Positions 36,080 through 43,642 of a stretch of 64,000 bases of DNA are shown one piece after another. A program made the translations under genes and the position numbers. The stretch covers positions 62,001 through 126,000 of the forward strand of contig CAZHGD010000001.1 of assembly GCA_964531735.1 (NCBI GenBank). Direction: 5' to 3'. A model generated the notes under the pieces. The model did not search any database. It was not told the DNA's origin and was given only the letters and a program-made list of their open reading frames with translations. Position 1 is the first letter of the stretch. Each line of letters starts with the position of its first letter. The stretch is from CAZHGD01 sp964531735 (GTDB lineage Bacteria > Armatimonadota > UBA10988).

Positions 36080-37000
36080 ATGTCGAAGTTCGCGTCGCTG
36101 TTGGCAGCCGGCCTGGTGCCGGGATTGGTGGTCCTTTCGGCGTGCGCCGAGGCCGAGTCGTCGGGGGGCACGGTCATCGGCCACGAGCAGGCCAGTCTGG
36201 CCCACCTGAAGAGCATCCCGGAGGCGGCCATTCAGCAGGCCAAGCGCGACCTGCAGGTGGCCTACGGGCACACCTCGCACGGCAGCCAGTTGGTCTCGGG
36301 CATGGCCAAACTCGACGCCTTCATGGGCGGGCGCGGGCTCTACACGTTCAACGCGACCGGCGCGGGCGGCGCGCTGCACCTGATGGATGGCGCCGGCTAC
36401 AACGAGCGCGGCGGCCTGGTCGGCGACTGCGGCTGGGCCATCGACGGAGTGACCGGCCGACTGCGGTTCGAGGACGAGACACGCAAGTTCCTGGGTGCCC
36501 CGAACGGTGACGGGCGCGGTTCCAGCCGGCCGGACATGAACGTCATCATGTGGTCGTTCTGCGGCCAGATGAGCAGCTTCGAGGTCGAGCGCCAGGTGCG
36601 CTGGTACCTCGACGGCATGGCGCGGCTGGACAAGGACTACCCGGGCGTCACGTTCGTGCGCATGACCGGGCACCTCGACGGCAGCGGCCTGGCGGGCAAG
36701 CTGCACCGCAACAACGAGGCGGTGCGCGCGGCCTGTCGCGAGCAGGGCCGGTGGCTGTACGACTTCGCCGACATCGAGAGCTATGATCCCGACGGCGTCG
36801 AAGTGCTCTCAAAGAACGCCACCGACGGGTGCGACTACGCCGGTGGCCGCAACTGGGCCCGCGACTGGCAGGCGAAGCACCAGGTCGGTCGCGACTGGTA
36901 CCAGTGCGACGCGGCCCACACGCAGCCGGTCAACGCCAACCGCAAGGCGTTCGCGGCCTGGGCGCTGTTCGCCAAAATCGCGGCGCGGGCCGGGCGCTGA
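36080..37000 (+). CDS. Putative lipoprotein of unrecognised family (YGHTSHGSQ motif)
   Basis: A 306-residue protein. The N-terminus ends in a lipobox (VVLSAC), so it is probably lipid-anchored outside the cytoplasmic membrane. Conserved-looking motifs include VAYGHTSHGSQLVSGM at about 60, VIMWSFCGQMSSFE, FVRMTGHLDGSG, LYDFADIESYDPDG and QCDAAHTQPVNANRKA. The alternation of sheets, helices and polar His/Asp/Ser motifs suggests an SGNH-hydrolase-like fold, with DxxH near the end (CDAAH), but I cannot name the family. GGGAGAA precedes the ATG at 36080. The next gene is 72 nt downstream. Confidence 0.6.
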   Translation: MSKFASLLAAGLVPGLVVLSACAEAESSGGTVIGHEQASLAHLKSIPEAAIQQAKRDLQVAYGHTSHGSQLVSGMAKLDAFMGGRGLYTFNATGAGGALHLMDGAGYNERGGLVGDCGWAIDGVTGRLRFEDETRKFLGAPNGDGRGSSRPDMNVIMWSFCGQMSSFEVERQVRWYLDGMARLDKDYPGVTFVRMTGHLDGSGLAGKLHRNNEAVRAACREQGRWLYDFADIESYDPDGVEVLSKNATDGCDYAGGRNWARDWQAKHQVGRDWYQCDAAHTQPVNANRKAFAAWALFAKIAARAGR

Positions 37001-37072
37001 GGAAGGCCGGCGCGCCGCGATGCCGAACTGCTCTGCGCCGCCGCTCGGCGCGGGAGCAGAACCACGAACACG

Positions 37073-38179
37073 ATGGGTGACGGACTGGACCTGCGGCGCT
37101 TACAAGCGTGGCCGCTGGCCCAGCGGCGCAACTTGGCTCGACTCGACGACGTCCTGATCGCCCCGGCGTCGCCGCCGCCGCCGGTGCCCGATCCGGTGGC
37201 CGCCGCGGTGGCGCGCTGCGCCACCGACATCCGCGCGGCCCGCGAGCGGGGCGCCGGCGTGCTGCTCATCTATGGCGCGCATCTCATCCGCAACGGCGCC
37301 GGCCGCTTGCTGGCGGGGCTGATGGAGGGCGGCTGGTTGACCCACCTGGCGACCAACGGCGCCGGCTCCATCCACGACTGGGAGTTCGCCTACCAGGCGC
37401 AGACCTCCGAGAGCGTGCGCGACAACGTGGCCACCGGCACCTTCGGCACCTGGCGGGAGACCGGCAACGCCATCAACTTGTCGTTGCTGGTGGGTGGAGC
37501 GCGTGGCGACGGCTATGGTCGCTCACTCGGTCGCTTCATCACCGAAGACGGCGTCGAGGTGCCGTCGGCCGACGAGCTGCGCGCGCGGCTGCGCGAACTG
37601 GACGACGCCGACCCGCTGTTCGCCGCCACCGCCGAGTTGCTGGTCGCCGTGCAGCGCCACGAACTGGCGCCCGGCCGCCACGCGGTGGCGCATCGCTGGA
37701 AGGCGTCATCGGTGGCCGGCGAGGCGTTCCGCCAGGGCGTGCCGTGGACCGTGCATCCCGGCATCGGCTACGACATCATCGCCTGCCACCCCTGGTACAC
37801 CGGCGCCGCGGTGGGTCGGGCCGCGGCCCTCGACTTCGCCGGGTTCTGCGCCACGGTCGACACGCTCGACGGCGGCGTGGTGCTGTCGATCGGCACGGCC
37901 ATCATGGGTCCGCAGGTCTTCGAGAAGAGCCTGAGCTGCGTCAACAACCTGCGCCTGCGCGACGGGCGGCCGGTGGTGAGCGGGCACAGCCTCTACGTGG
38001 TCGACCTGCAGGACGGCGGCAACTGGGACTGGACGACCGGTGAGCCGCCGAAGGACAGCGCGGCGTACTACCTGCGGTTCTGCAAGAGCTACAGTCGCAT
38101 GGGTGGCGCGATGCACTACGTGCAGGCCGACAACGCCACGTTTGTGCATCACCTGCGCCATGTGTTACAGAGCGGGTAG
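37073..38179 (+). CDS. Deoxyhypusine-synthase-like conserved protein, function unknown
   Basis: A 368-residue cytoplasmic protein. GAHLIRNGAGRLLAGLMEGG and THLATNGAGSIHDWEFAYQ, then TSESVRDNVATGTFGTWRE, resemble the NAD-binding part of the deoxyhypusine synthase superfamily, in which a HLxxxG...L...G...H.A.NGAGAIHDfE pattern is common. The C-terminus has VLSIGTAIMGPQVFEKSLSC. The active-site Lys of true deoxyhypusine synthase is not evident, and bacteria normally lack its eIF5A substrate, so another NAD-linked role is likely. The assignment is by remembered motif only. A weak GGGAG precedes the ATG. Confidence 0.5.
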   Translation: MGDGLDLRRLQAWPLAQRRNLARLDDVLIAPASPPPPVPDPVAAAVARCATDIRAARERGAGVLLIYGAHLIRNGAGRLLAGLMEGGWLTHLATNGAGSIHDWEFAYQAQTSESVRDNVATGTFGTWRETGNAINLSLLVGGARGDGYGRSLGRFITEDGVEVPSADELRARLRELDDADPLFAATAELLVAVQRHELAPGRHAVAHRWKASSVAGEAFRQGVPWTVHPGIGYDIIACHPWYTGAAVGRAAALDFAGFCATVDTLDGGVVLSIGTAIMGPQVFEKSLSCVNNLRLRDGRPVVSGHSLYVVDLQDGGNWDWTTGEPPKDSAAYYLRFCKSYSRMGGAMHYVQADNATFVHHLRHVLQSG

Positions 38180-38296
38180 GGACGCCAGGACGACGCATGC
38201 CATCGGCGGGCGTCACAGCCCCGACCCGGGCTGAGCCACGTTGGCCGGACCGTCGGTGTGCCGGACCAGTTGCGAAACCCAAGCAGAGGAGTGCGG

Positions 38297-38869
38297 ATGA
38301 TGCAGAGCAAGCGTGTGGTCCTCATGACCGGGCTGTTGGCGATGGCGGTCGGGTTGCTGACCGTGCAGGCGGCCTGGGCCGAAGGCGCCTTCGAGAAGGC
38401 CAAGTGGGTCTGGTACGACGAAGGTGATCCGGTCACCGAAGCGCCGGCCGAGGCGCGGTTCTTCCTGCGCAGCTTCGACGTGGCCGACAAGCCGATCAAG
38501 AAGGCGACGCTGACCATCACCTGCGACAACAAGTACACCGTCTACCTCAACGGCAAGATGGTCGGCGACGGTAGCGACTGGCAGAGGGCCCAGGGCTACG
38601 ACGTCAAGGACAAGCTGGCCAAGGGCGCCAACGTGCTGGCCGTGCAAGGCACTAACGAAGACGGTCCGGCCGGGCTGATCGCGGCGCTGAAGATCGAGTT
38701 CGAGCAAGGCGACCCGCAGGTTGTGGCGACCGACAAGGACTGGAAGGCGCACAACAAAGAGGTCAAGGACTGGGAGAAGCCGGGCTTCGACGCCAAGGAC
38801 TTCAAGCCGGTCAAGGTCATGGGCGACTTCGGCATGGATCCGTGGGGGACCCAGGTCGAGCTGCCGTAG
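38297..38869 (+). CDS. Secreted galactose-binding-like domain protein
   Basis: A 190-residue exported protein (signal MMQSKRVVLMTGLLAMAVGL). The mature part is one jelly-roll domain: KWVWYDEGDPVTEAPAEARF, FLRSFDV, ATLTITCDNKYTVYLNGKMV, GANVLAVQGTNEDGPAGLIA. This is the pattern of the N-terminal sugar-binding domain of alpha-L-rhamnosidases and related lectins. It has no catalytic domain, so it may be a free lectin. AGGAG lies 5 nt before the ATG at 38297. It is followed by a strong hairpin. Confidence 0.75.
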   Translation: MMQSKRVVLMTGLLAMAVGLLTVQAAWAEGAFEKAKWVWYDEGDPVTEAPAEARFFLRSFDVADKPIKKATLTITCDNKYTVYLNGKMVGDGSDWQRAQGYDVKDKLAKGANVLAVQGTNEDGPAGLIAALKIEFEQGDPQVVATDKDWKAHNKEVKDWEKPGFDAKDFKPVKVMGDFGMDPWGTQVELP

Positions 38870-38880
38870 CGAACGTTGAC

Positions 38881-38913
38881 GGCGGGGCCCGGCTGCCATG
38901 GCCGGGCCCCGCC
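38881..38913 (+). terminator. Hairpin after the lectin-like gene
   Basis: A perfect 13-bp stem (GGCGGGGCCCGGC with its complement) around a 7-nt loop, 11 nt after the stop codon. No T-tract follows. Confidence 0.55.
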
Positions 38914-38931
38914 ATCGAGCGGGTCAGCACG

Positions 38932-39501
38932 ATGACCATCTCGTACACGGTCACCATCGACGATCTGGTGGCCTTCAACCTCCAGTACCACCAGTCGTCC
39001 GCGGCGTCGCGGCAGCGACAGCGGCAGGGGCAGCGGCTGCTGGCTGGTCTGCCGCTGCTGTGCGGCCTTGGCATGGCGCTGGCGATGCAGAGCGCGGTGC
39101 CGCTACTCGCAGCGGCGGCGGTGGCCGCCTGGGCGGCGCTGACCTATCCGGCGCGCCTGCGCCAGGCGATCTCGCGGGCCGTGGTCCGGGCGTACCGGGA
39201 GGGCCGCAATCTGGCCTTGCTGGGTGACCACGCGCTGGACTTCGGCGCCGACGGGTTCGAGGTGCGCACCGCCGTCAGTCGGCTATTCTACGCCTACGAG
39301 GCCATCGAACGCGTCGAGGTCACCGACTCGCACACCTTCATCTACGTGGGCGCGAACCAGGCATTCATCATCCCGCACACTGCAGCCGACAGCGATGCCG
39401 CTGACTTCCGCGCACAGCTTGCCGAGCACATGGCCGGTCGCGGCCGCGAGCGGATGGTCTTCCCGGTCGAGACGCCGTTGAGGCAGACCGTCGATTCGTA
39501 G
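38932..39501 (+). CDS. YcxB-like membrane protein
   Basis: A 189-residue protein starting MTISYTVTIDDLVAFNLQYH, with two adjacent hydrophobic segments (about 38-72) and a C-terminal soluble domain with LDFGADGFEVRTAVSRLFYAYEAIERVEVTDSHTFIYVGANQAFIIPHTA. This fits the YcxB-like family (DUF of PH-like fold) in which the C-terminal domain follows two TM helices. Function is unknown in general. The ATG at 38932 begins immediately after the upstream hairpin and has no strong ribosome site. Confidence 0.7.
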   Translation: MTISYTVTIDDLVAFNLQYHQSSAASRQRQRQGQRLLAGLPLLCGLGMALAMQSAVPLLAAAAVAAWAALTYPARLRQAISRAVVRAYREGRNLALLGDHALDFGADGFEVRTAVSRLFYAYEAIERVEVTDSHTFIYVGANQAFIIPHTAADSDAADFRAQLAEHMAGRGRERMVFPVETPLRQTVDS

Positions 39502-39754
39502 GGGCTATTGCCCACCAGGGCGTCGGGTGGGCTATTGCCCACCAGGGCCACGTCTCGCCCAGGGCCAGTTCACAGTCGCGCCCCCAGCCCGTCGCACCAG
39601 CACCGCGAGCGCTGAGGAGGGGCCGTCAGGCCCCGTCTCGAAGCGCGGCGAGAGGTGAGCCGCCCAACCGCCGCACTTGGTATCTTCACGGTCTGCCCCA
39701 TCATGACGATGGTGGGGCGCGAACGGGACGGGGCAGGCCAGCTGCACTTCAGGC

Positions 39755-39783
39755 TTGACTCCGCCAGGCCGTTCTGCCATCAT
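39755..39783 (+). promoter_or_regulatory. Promoter of the LacI-family regulator
   Basis: TTGACT (39755-39760), a 17 nt spacer and CATCAT (39778-39783). Transcription would start near 39790, at the left edge of the operator. Confidence 0.5.
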
Positions 39784-39790
39784 CATGAAA

Positions 39791-39806
39791 ACGTTACCGG
39801 TAACGT
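39791..39806. promoter_or_regulatory. LacI-type operator, perfect 16-bp palindrome
   Basis: ACGTTACCGGTAACGT is a perfect palindrome with a central CCGG, the usual shape of a LacI/GalR-family site. It lies just downstream of the -10 and 17 nt before the regulator's start codon. Autorepression is the simplest reading. Confidence 0.65.
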
Positions 39807-39823
39807 CTGGTGCAGGAGTGCGA

Positions 39824-40846
39824 ATGGCGGGCATACGGGACATCGCGGCGGCGGCGGCGGTTTCGCCAGCGACGGTGTCGCGGGTGTTCAGCGGCAGCGC
39901 GGAGGTGCGCCAGGAGACGCGCGAGCGCGTGCTGGAGGCGGCGCGGCGGCTGAACTACCAGCCGGATCGGGCCGCGCGCAATCTCCGTCGGCGGGCGCAG
40001 GACGCGCCGGGGCTGACCTACACGGCGGGACTGGTGCTGCTGAGCGGCGAGGTCTTCCGCGCCGATCCGTTCGCCGGCGAGTTGGCGGCGGCGGTGGAGC
40101 ACGCCCTGCGGACGCTGGGCTTCGGCTTGCGCGTGATGACCAGCCATCCGCAGGGCGACCTGCCGGCCGAGGTGGCCGGCGGCGAGGTCGATGGCGTGGT
40201 GGTCTGCGGGTCCGGTCCGGTGGTGGCCGCGTTGGCGGCGGCGGTGCCGACGGTGACGGTCGACTCCTACGACCCGGCGCTGGGCGCGTACGGGGTGGTA
40301 CCCGACTACCGCCAGGGCGTGGCCGAGGTGGTGCGGCGGCTGGTGGCCGGTGGTGCGCGGCGCGTGGCGCTGGGCATCGACGCGCCGACCGGCGAGGGGC
40401 TGGGCTTCCACCAGCAGGTGCGGGCCGGCGGCCAGGACGGGCTGGCGGCGGCCGGCCTGGCGGGTGTCGAGGTGGTGCCCGTGGGGGCGGCCGGCAGCGC
40501 CGCGCAGGGCTACGCCATGGGCCGCCGCCTGTTCAGCGGTGTCATGCGGCCGTTCGACGCCGTGGTGGCCAGTGACGGTGCCATGCTCGGGCTCTACCGC
40601 GCGGCCGGCGAGGCCGGTCTAGCGGTTCCCGAGCAGGTGAGCCTGGTGGGCATCGACGGCGTGCGCGACAGCGAGTATCTGTTCCCACCGTTGACCACGG
40701 TGGACACGGGCATCGCCGGACTGGCGGCCGACGCGGTGCGCGTGTTGTGCGCGGGCGTGCGCGCTGGTGAGCCGCGCCGCGGCGTGGCGATTCGACCGGT
40801 GCGGTTGGTCGAGCGACGTTCGGCGCGGTTGGCGCCGGGCGGGTAG
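39824..40846 (+). CDS. LacI-family transcriptional regulator
   Basis: A 340-residue protein. The N-terminal helix-turn-helix and hinge are clear (IRDIAAAAAVSPATVSRVF; LEAARRLNYQPDRAARNLRR). The rest is a periplasmic-binding-protein-like effector domain (VDGVVVCGSGPVV, FDAVVASDGAMLGLYRAA, QVSLVGIDGVRDSEYLFPPL, TTVDTGIAGLAADAV). The ligand is probably a sugar or nucleoside. The ATG at 39824 has AGGAG 5 nt upstream; an earlier in-frame ATG at 39785 would lie inside the operator. A DegT-type gene follows 29 nt downstream and may share the transcript. Confidence 0.9.
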   Translation: MAGIRDIAAAAAVSPATVSRVFSGSAEVRQETRERVLEAARRLNYQPDRAARNLRRRAQDAPGLTYTAGLVLLSGEVFRADPFAGELAAAVEHALRTLGFGLRVMTSHPQGDLPAEVAGGEVDGVVVCGSGPVVAALAAAVPTVTVDSYDPALGAYGVVPDYRQGVAEVVRRLVAGGARRVALGIDAPTGEGLGFHQQVRAGGQDGLAAAGLAGVEVVPVGAAGSAAQGYAMGRRLFSGVMRPFDAVVASDGAMLGLYRAAGEAGLAVPEQVSLVGIDGVRDSEYLFPPLTTVDTGIAGLAADAVRVLCAGVRAGEPRRGVAIRPVRLVERRSARLAPGG

Positions 40847-40875
40847 GGGTTGCGAGAGGCAGGAGGCGGACAGCC

Positions 40876-42057
40876 ATGTACGAGATCGGACAGGCAGAGA
40901 TCGATGCGGTGGCGCGGGTCATCAACTCGGGCCAGCTCTTCCGGTACCGCGGTGGTGAAGGCGGCGAGGTGGACACCTTCGAGCGGAGTCTGTGTGCGAT
41001 GCTGGACCAGCCGTACTTCGTGACGGTGACCAGCGGCACGGCAGCGCTGATCTGCGGGCTGGTGGGTCTGGAGATCGGCCCGGGCGACGAGGTGATCGTG
41101 CCCGGGTACACCTTCATGGCCACCGCTTCGGCGGTGGTGGCCGTGGGTGCCATTCCCGTGGTGGTCGACATCGACGAGAGCTGTTGTCTGGACCCGGTGG
41201 CGCTGGAGCGGGCCATCGGGCCGCGCACCAAGGCGGTGATCCCGGTCCACATGCGCGGGCTCCCGTGCGACCTGGACGGCATTCAGGCGGTCTGTCGCCG
41301 GCATGGCCTGAAGCTGCTCGAAGACGCCTGCCAGGGCTTCGGCGGTCAGTACCACGGGCGCTGGCTGGGCGCCATCGGCGATGCCGGCGCCTACAGCTTC
41401 AACCACTTCAAGACCATCTCGTGCGGCGAAGGCGGCGGCGTGACCACGGCCTCACGCGAGGTGTTCGAGCGGGCGCTGACCCATCACGACAGCGGCACGG
41501 CCTTCCGCGGCCACGCTGGCGAGATGACCATCCCGCTGTTCTGCGGCACCAACTTCCGCTGCAACGAACTCCTCGGCGCGGTGCTCAACGTGCAGTTGTC
41601 GCGCCTGGCCGGGATTCGCACGCGCCTGCGCGAGCGGCGCGACCTGTTGCGCGAGCGGCTGGACGGATCGTCCGCGTTCGAACTGAGCCCGGTGAACGAC
41701 GTCGAGGGCGACCTGGGCGCCGTGGTGGGCCTGCTCTTCGAGACCGCGGCGCAGCGCCAGGCGGCTGAGCGCCATCTGGCGTCGGCCGGCCAAGGCTTTG
41801 CCGCCGGCTCGCCCATCGACAGCGGGATCCACGTGTACAGCCGCTGGCAGCCCATCATCGAGCAGCGCGGCTCGTACCATCCGGCGCACGACGCCTATCG
41901 GCGACCGGAGAACGAGGGTTGCCGCAAGACGGTGACGCCGGACATGCTGCCGCGGACCCTGGACATTCTCGACCGGACGCTGCACCTGGTGCTCGACACC
42001 AAGACGCCGTTGGAGCACTACGCGGCCTTGGCGGCGAAGCTGCGCGAACTGGGCTGA
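40876..42057 (+). CDS. DegT/DnrJ/EryC1/StrS-family PLP-dependent aminotransferase
   Basis: A 393-residue protein of the sugar aminotransferase/dehydratase family. Motifs are VTSGTAALICGL (51-62), GDEVIVPGYTF (70-80), the PLP-phosphate-binding LLEDACQG with D150, and SFNHFKTISCGEGG with the PLP lysine K179. These enzymes usually aminate a keto-sugar (nucleotide-linked or cyclitol). The C-terminal 100 residues are also typical. No nucleotide-sugar genes lie nearby. AGGAGG precedes the ATG by 9 nt. It lies just downstream of the LacI gene, and may be its target. Confidence 0.88.
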   Translation: MYEIGQAEIDAVARVINSGQLFRYRGGEGGEVDTFERSLCAMLDQPYFVTVTSGTAALICGLVGLEIGPGDEVIVPGYTFMATASAVVAVGAIPVVVDIDESCCLDPVALERAIGPRTKAVIPVHMRGLPCDLDGIQAVCRRHGLKLLEDACQGFGGQYHGRWLGAIGDAGAYSFNHFKTISCGEGGGVTTASREVFERALTHHDSGTAFRGHAGEMTIPLFCGTNFRCNELLGAVLNVQLSRLAGIRTRLRERRDLLRERLDGSSAFELSPVNDVEGDLGAVVGLLFETAAQRQAAERHLASAGQGFAAGSPIDSGIHVYSRWQPIIEQRGSYHPAHDAYRRPENEGCRKTVTPDMLPRTLDILDRTLHLVLDTKTPLEHYAALAAKLRELG

Positions 42058-42063
42058 ACGCCG

Positions 42064-42089
42064 GCGGGCCGGGGCATACCCCGGCCCGC
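42064..42089 (+). terminator. Hairpin after the DegT-family gene
   Basis: A perfect 11-bp stem (GCGGGCCGGGG with its complement) around the loop CATA, 6 nt after the stop codon. No T-tract. Confidence 0.55.
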
Positions 42090-42127
42090 TTCGCAACCTG
42101 GGCCGGACGCGGTTGTCCGAAACCAGT

Positions 42128-43093
42128 ATGCAGCCCATTGCGACCGGGGTGACCGAGTTTCTGGACCAGCTCAGCGTCGAGCGTGGGCTGAGCACCAACA
42201 CGCTGGAGGCGTATGCCTCCGACCTGGACCAGTTCACGGCGTTCCTCAGCGACGCCGGCATCTCCACGCCGGCGGAGGTCAGCCTCGAGACGATCGATCT
42301 CTTCCTCAGCAGCCTCTGGGCGCGCGGGCTGAAGACGCGCAGCGTGGCCCGCAAGGCGACCGCGCTACGGCGGTTCTTCTTGTTCCTCGAGCGTGAGGGC
42401 ACCGTGCCGGTGGACCTGGCGGAGCGGATCCCGGTGCCGCGGAGCGGGCGCTACCTGCCCGAGGTGCTGTCGGAAGAGGATGTCCAGGCGCTGCTCGCCG
42501 CCGCGATGCCGGTGCAGGTGAGTAGCGAGGACGAGCTGCGCCGGGCGCTGCGCGACACGGCGATGCTCGAAACGGCCTATGCCGGCGGTCTGCGCGTCAG
42601 TGAGCTGATCGGCTTGCGGAACGGCGACGTACAGCTACGCCACCGCTGGCTCCGCGTCTGCGGGAAGGGCAATCGCGAGCGGGTGGTGCCGATCGGCGTT
42701 CCGGCGGTCGAGGCCATCGAGCTCTACCTGCGCGACGCCCGCACGGTCTGGGCCGGTCGGAGCACCGGCGACACGCTGTTCATCACCTCGCGCGGCATGG
42801 GGCTGACGCGCGTGGCTTTCTACAAGATCGTGCGGCGTGTGGCCGACCGCGCAGGACTCGGCCAGCGGATCCCGCCGGTGGGGCCGCACACGCTACGCCA
42901 CAGCTTCGCCACGCACCTGCTCAACCACGGCGCCGACCTGCGCGCCATTCAGGAGTTGCTCGGGCACGCCGATGTCGGCACGACGCAGATCTACACCCAC
43001 GTGGGGAAAGAACGGCTGGAGCGTGTCTACCGCGAAACGCACCCACGCGCGGTGGGCGACCTGCGGTCCGTCCGCGAGACAGTAAGCACCTGA
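42128..43093 (+). CDS. xerD: XerC/XerD-type tyrosine recombinase
   Basis: A 321-residue recombinase. The N-terminal SAM-like core-binding domain (FLDQLSVERGLSTNTLEAYA) is followed by a catalytic domain with all expected residues: R156 (GLRVSEL), K180 (GKGNRE), H254 and R257 (HTLRHSFATHL), H280 (LGHADVGTT) and nucleophile Y289 (IYTHV). The length and motifs are those of the housekeeping chromosome-dimer resolvase rather than a phage integrase. XerC versus XerD cannot be told from sequence alone. The ATG at 42128 is chosen by alignment; a TTG 15 nt upstream is the alternative and neither has a clear ribosome site. Confidence 0.9.
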   Translation: MQPIATGVTEFLDQLSVERGLSTNTLEAYASDLDQFTAFLSDAGISTPAEVSLETIDLFLSSLWARGLKTRSVARKATALRRFFLFLEREGTVPVDLAERIPVPRSGRYLPEVLSEEDVQALLAAAMPVQVSSEDELRRALRDTAMLETAYAGGLRVSELIGLRNGDVQLRHRWLRVCGKGNRERVVPIGVPAVEAIELYLRDARTVWAGRSTGDTLFITSRGMGLTRVAFYKIVRRVADRAGLGQRIPPVGPHTLRHSFATHLLNHGADLRAIQELLGHADVGTTQIYTHVGKERLERVYRETHPRAVGDLRSVRETVST

Positions 43094-43129
43094 CCGCGCC
43101 ATCGCCTCATTGAGGGACGGCGCGGTCAG
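43090..43129 (+). terminator. Hairpin after xerD
   Basis: An 11-bp stem CTGACCGCGCC/GGCGCGGTCAG with an 18-nt loop; the left arm includes the xerD stop codon. It ends close to the 3' end of the small leftward gene at 43143 and may serve both. Confidence 0.5.
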
Positions 43130-43142
43130 ATGGCCGACCACG

Positions 43143-43235
43143 TCAGCGGCGGGTCTTGAAGCGGTTTCGGCGCCGGCGCTTCTTGGCCAGGTGCTTGCGA
43201 ACTTTCCGACGGTGCTTCTTCTTGTCGCTGCTCAA
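43143..43235 (-). CDS. 30-residue highly basic protein (AURKAIP1/COX24- or bTHX-like)
   Basis: This small gene is read from a TTG at 43235 to a TGA. The product is M-S-S-D followed by KKKHRRKVRKHLAKKRR and ending RNRFKTRR: 20 of 30 residues are Lys or Arg. Such ultra-basic short proteins are ribosome-associated in other bacteria (COX24/AURKAIP1-domain or bTHX types). GAGGA lies 9 nt before the TTG. It has its own promoter (43344-43372) and a structured leader. It is too short for ordinary gene callers, but codon use and the clean ribosome site support it. Confidence 0.65.
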   Translation of the reverse strand: MSSDKKKHRRKVRKHLAKKRRRRNRFKTRR

Positions 43236-43267
43236 AGCTGTGGGTCCTCGTTAGGTCTGGTGTGGAA

Positions 43268-43287
43268 CCGGTGTCGACCGACACCGG
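43268..43287 (-). promoter_or_regulatory. Stem-loop in the leader of the small basic gene
   Basis: CCGGTGTCG and CGACACCGG flank AC, giving at least a 7-bp stem. It lies in the predicted 100-nt leader between the promoter and the TTG start, about 30 nt before the start codon. A regulatory role is a guess. Confidence 0.3.
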
Positions 43288-43343
43288 ACGCTGCTCAACC
43301 GCAGGGACAGGGCTAGCCCGTCGGGCGGCGACCCGCACTGCGA

Positions 43344-43372
43344 ACGATAGCCGACGGATCCGCTGTTGTCAA
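43344..43372 (-). promoter_or_regulatory. Promoter of the small basic protein gene
   Basis: On the minus strand a perfect TTGACA (43367-43372), a 17 nt spacer and TATCGT (43344-43349). The -35 overlaps the stop codon of the YkgJ-like gene. Confidence 0.6.
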
Positions 43373-43638
43373 GGCTCAGGTTGGGTTGCCCGTTCCAGGG
43401 CGGCCAGCGTGGCGAGCGCTTCGGCCGCGCTGGTGCCGCACATGTCGGCCGTTGGCCGCAGGCGCACGCAGACGGCGGGCCGTTCGGGCCGTCCGAACAG
43501 GCGGCACCGCCCGTCGGCCGTCAACTGCACGCAAGGCACGCCGGCCGGTTTGCCACCAGGCAGGCCGGGAATCGCCGACGAGATGGACGGGGCGATGCAG
43601 CAGGCGGCGCAGCCGGGCCGGCAGGCCAGGGCGGCCAC
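43369..43638 (-). CDS. YkgJ-family cysteine cluster protein
   Basis: An 89-residue protein with the cysteine pattern of the YkgJ/UPF0153 family: CRPGCAACC near the N-terminus, then GVPCVQLTADGRCRLFG and PAVCVRLRP, ending with MCGTSAAEA. The cysteines probably bind zinc or an Fe-S cluster. Biological role is unknown. The start is a GTG at 43638, 4 nt after the aroE stop, with AGGCGAG upstream; no in-frame ATG is available before the first Cys. Confidence 0.78.
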   Translation of the reverse strand: MAALACRPGCAACCIAPSISSAIPGLPGGKPAGVPCVQLTADGRCRLFGRPERPAVCVRLRPTADMCGTSAAEALATLAALERATQPEP

Positions 43639-43642
43639 GGTG

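Larger units (their letters stand above)
39502..39823. other. Intergenic region, 322 nt, with a short direct repeat and the lacI-type promoter
   Basis: The left end holds two exact 20-nt copies of GGGCTATTGCCCACCAGGGC (39502-39521, 39529-39548). A hairpin GGGGCC-gtca-GGCCCC lies at 39619-39634. The right end holds the promoter and operator of the regulator gene. No ORF here looks real. Confidence 0.6.

Noticed and set aside
42128..43093. Integrase of a mobile element
   Set aside because: The protein is XerC/D-like in length and motifs, with no attachment-site repeats, phage genes or cargo near it.
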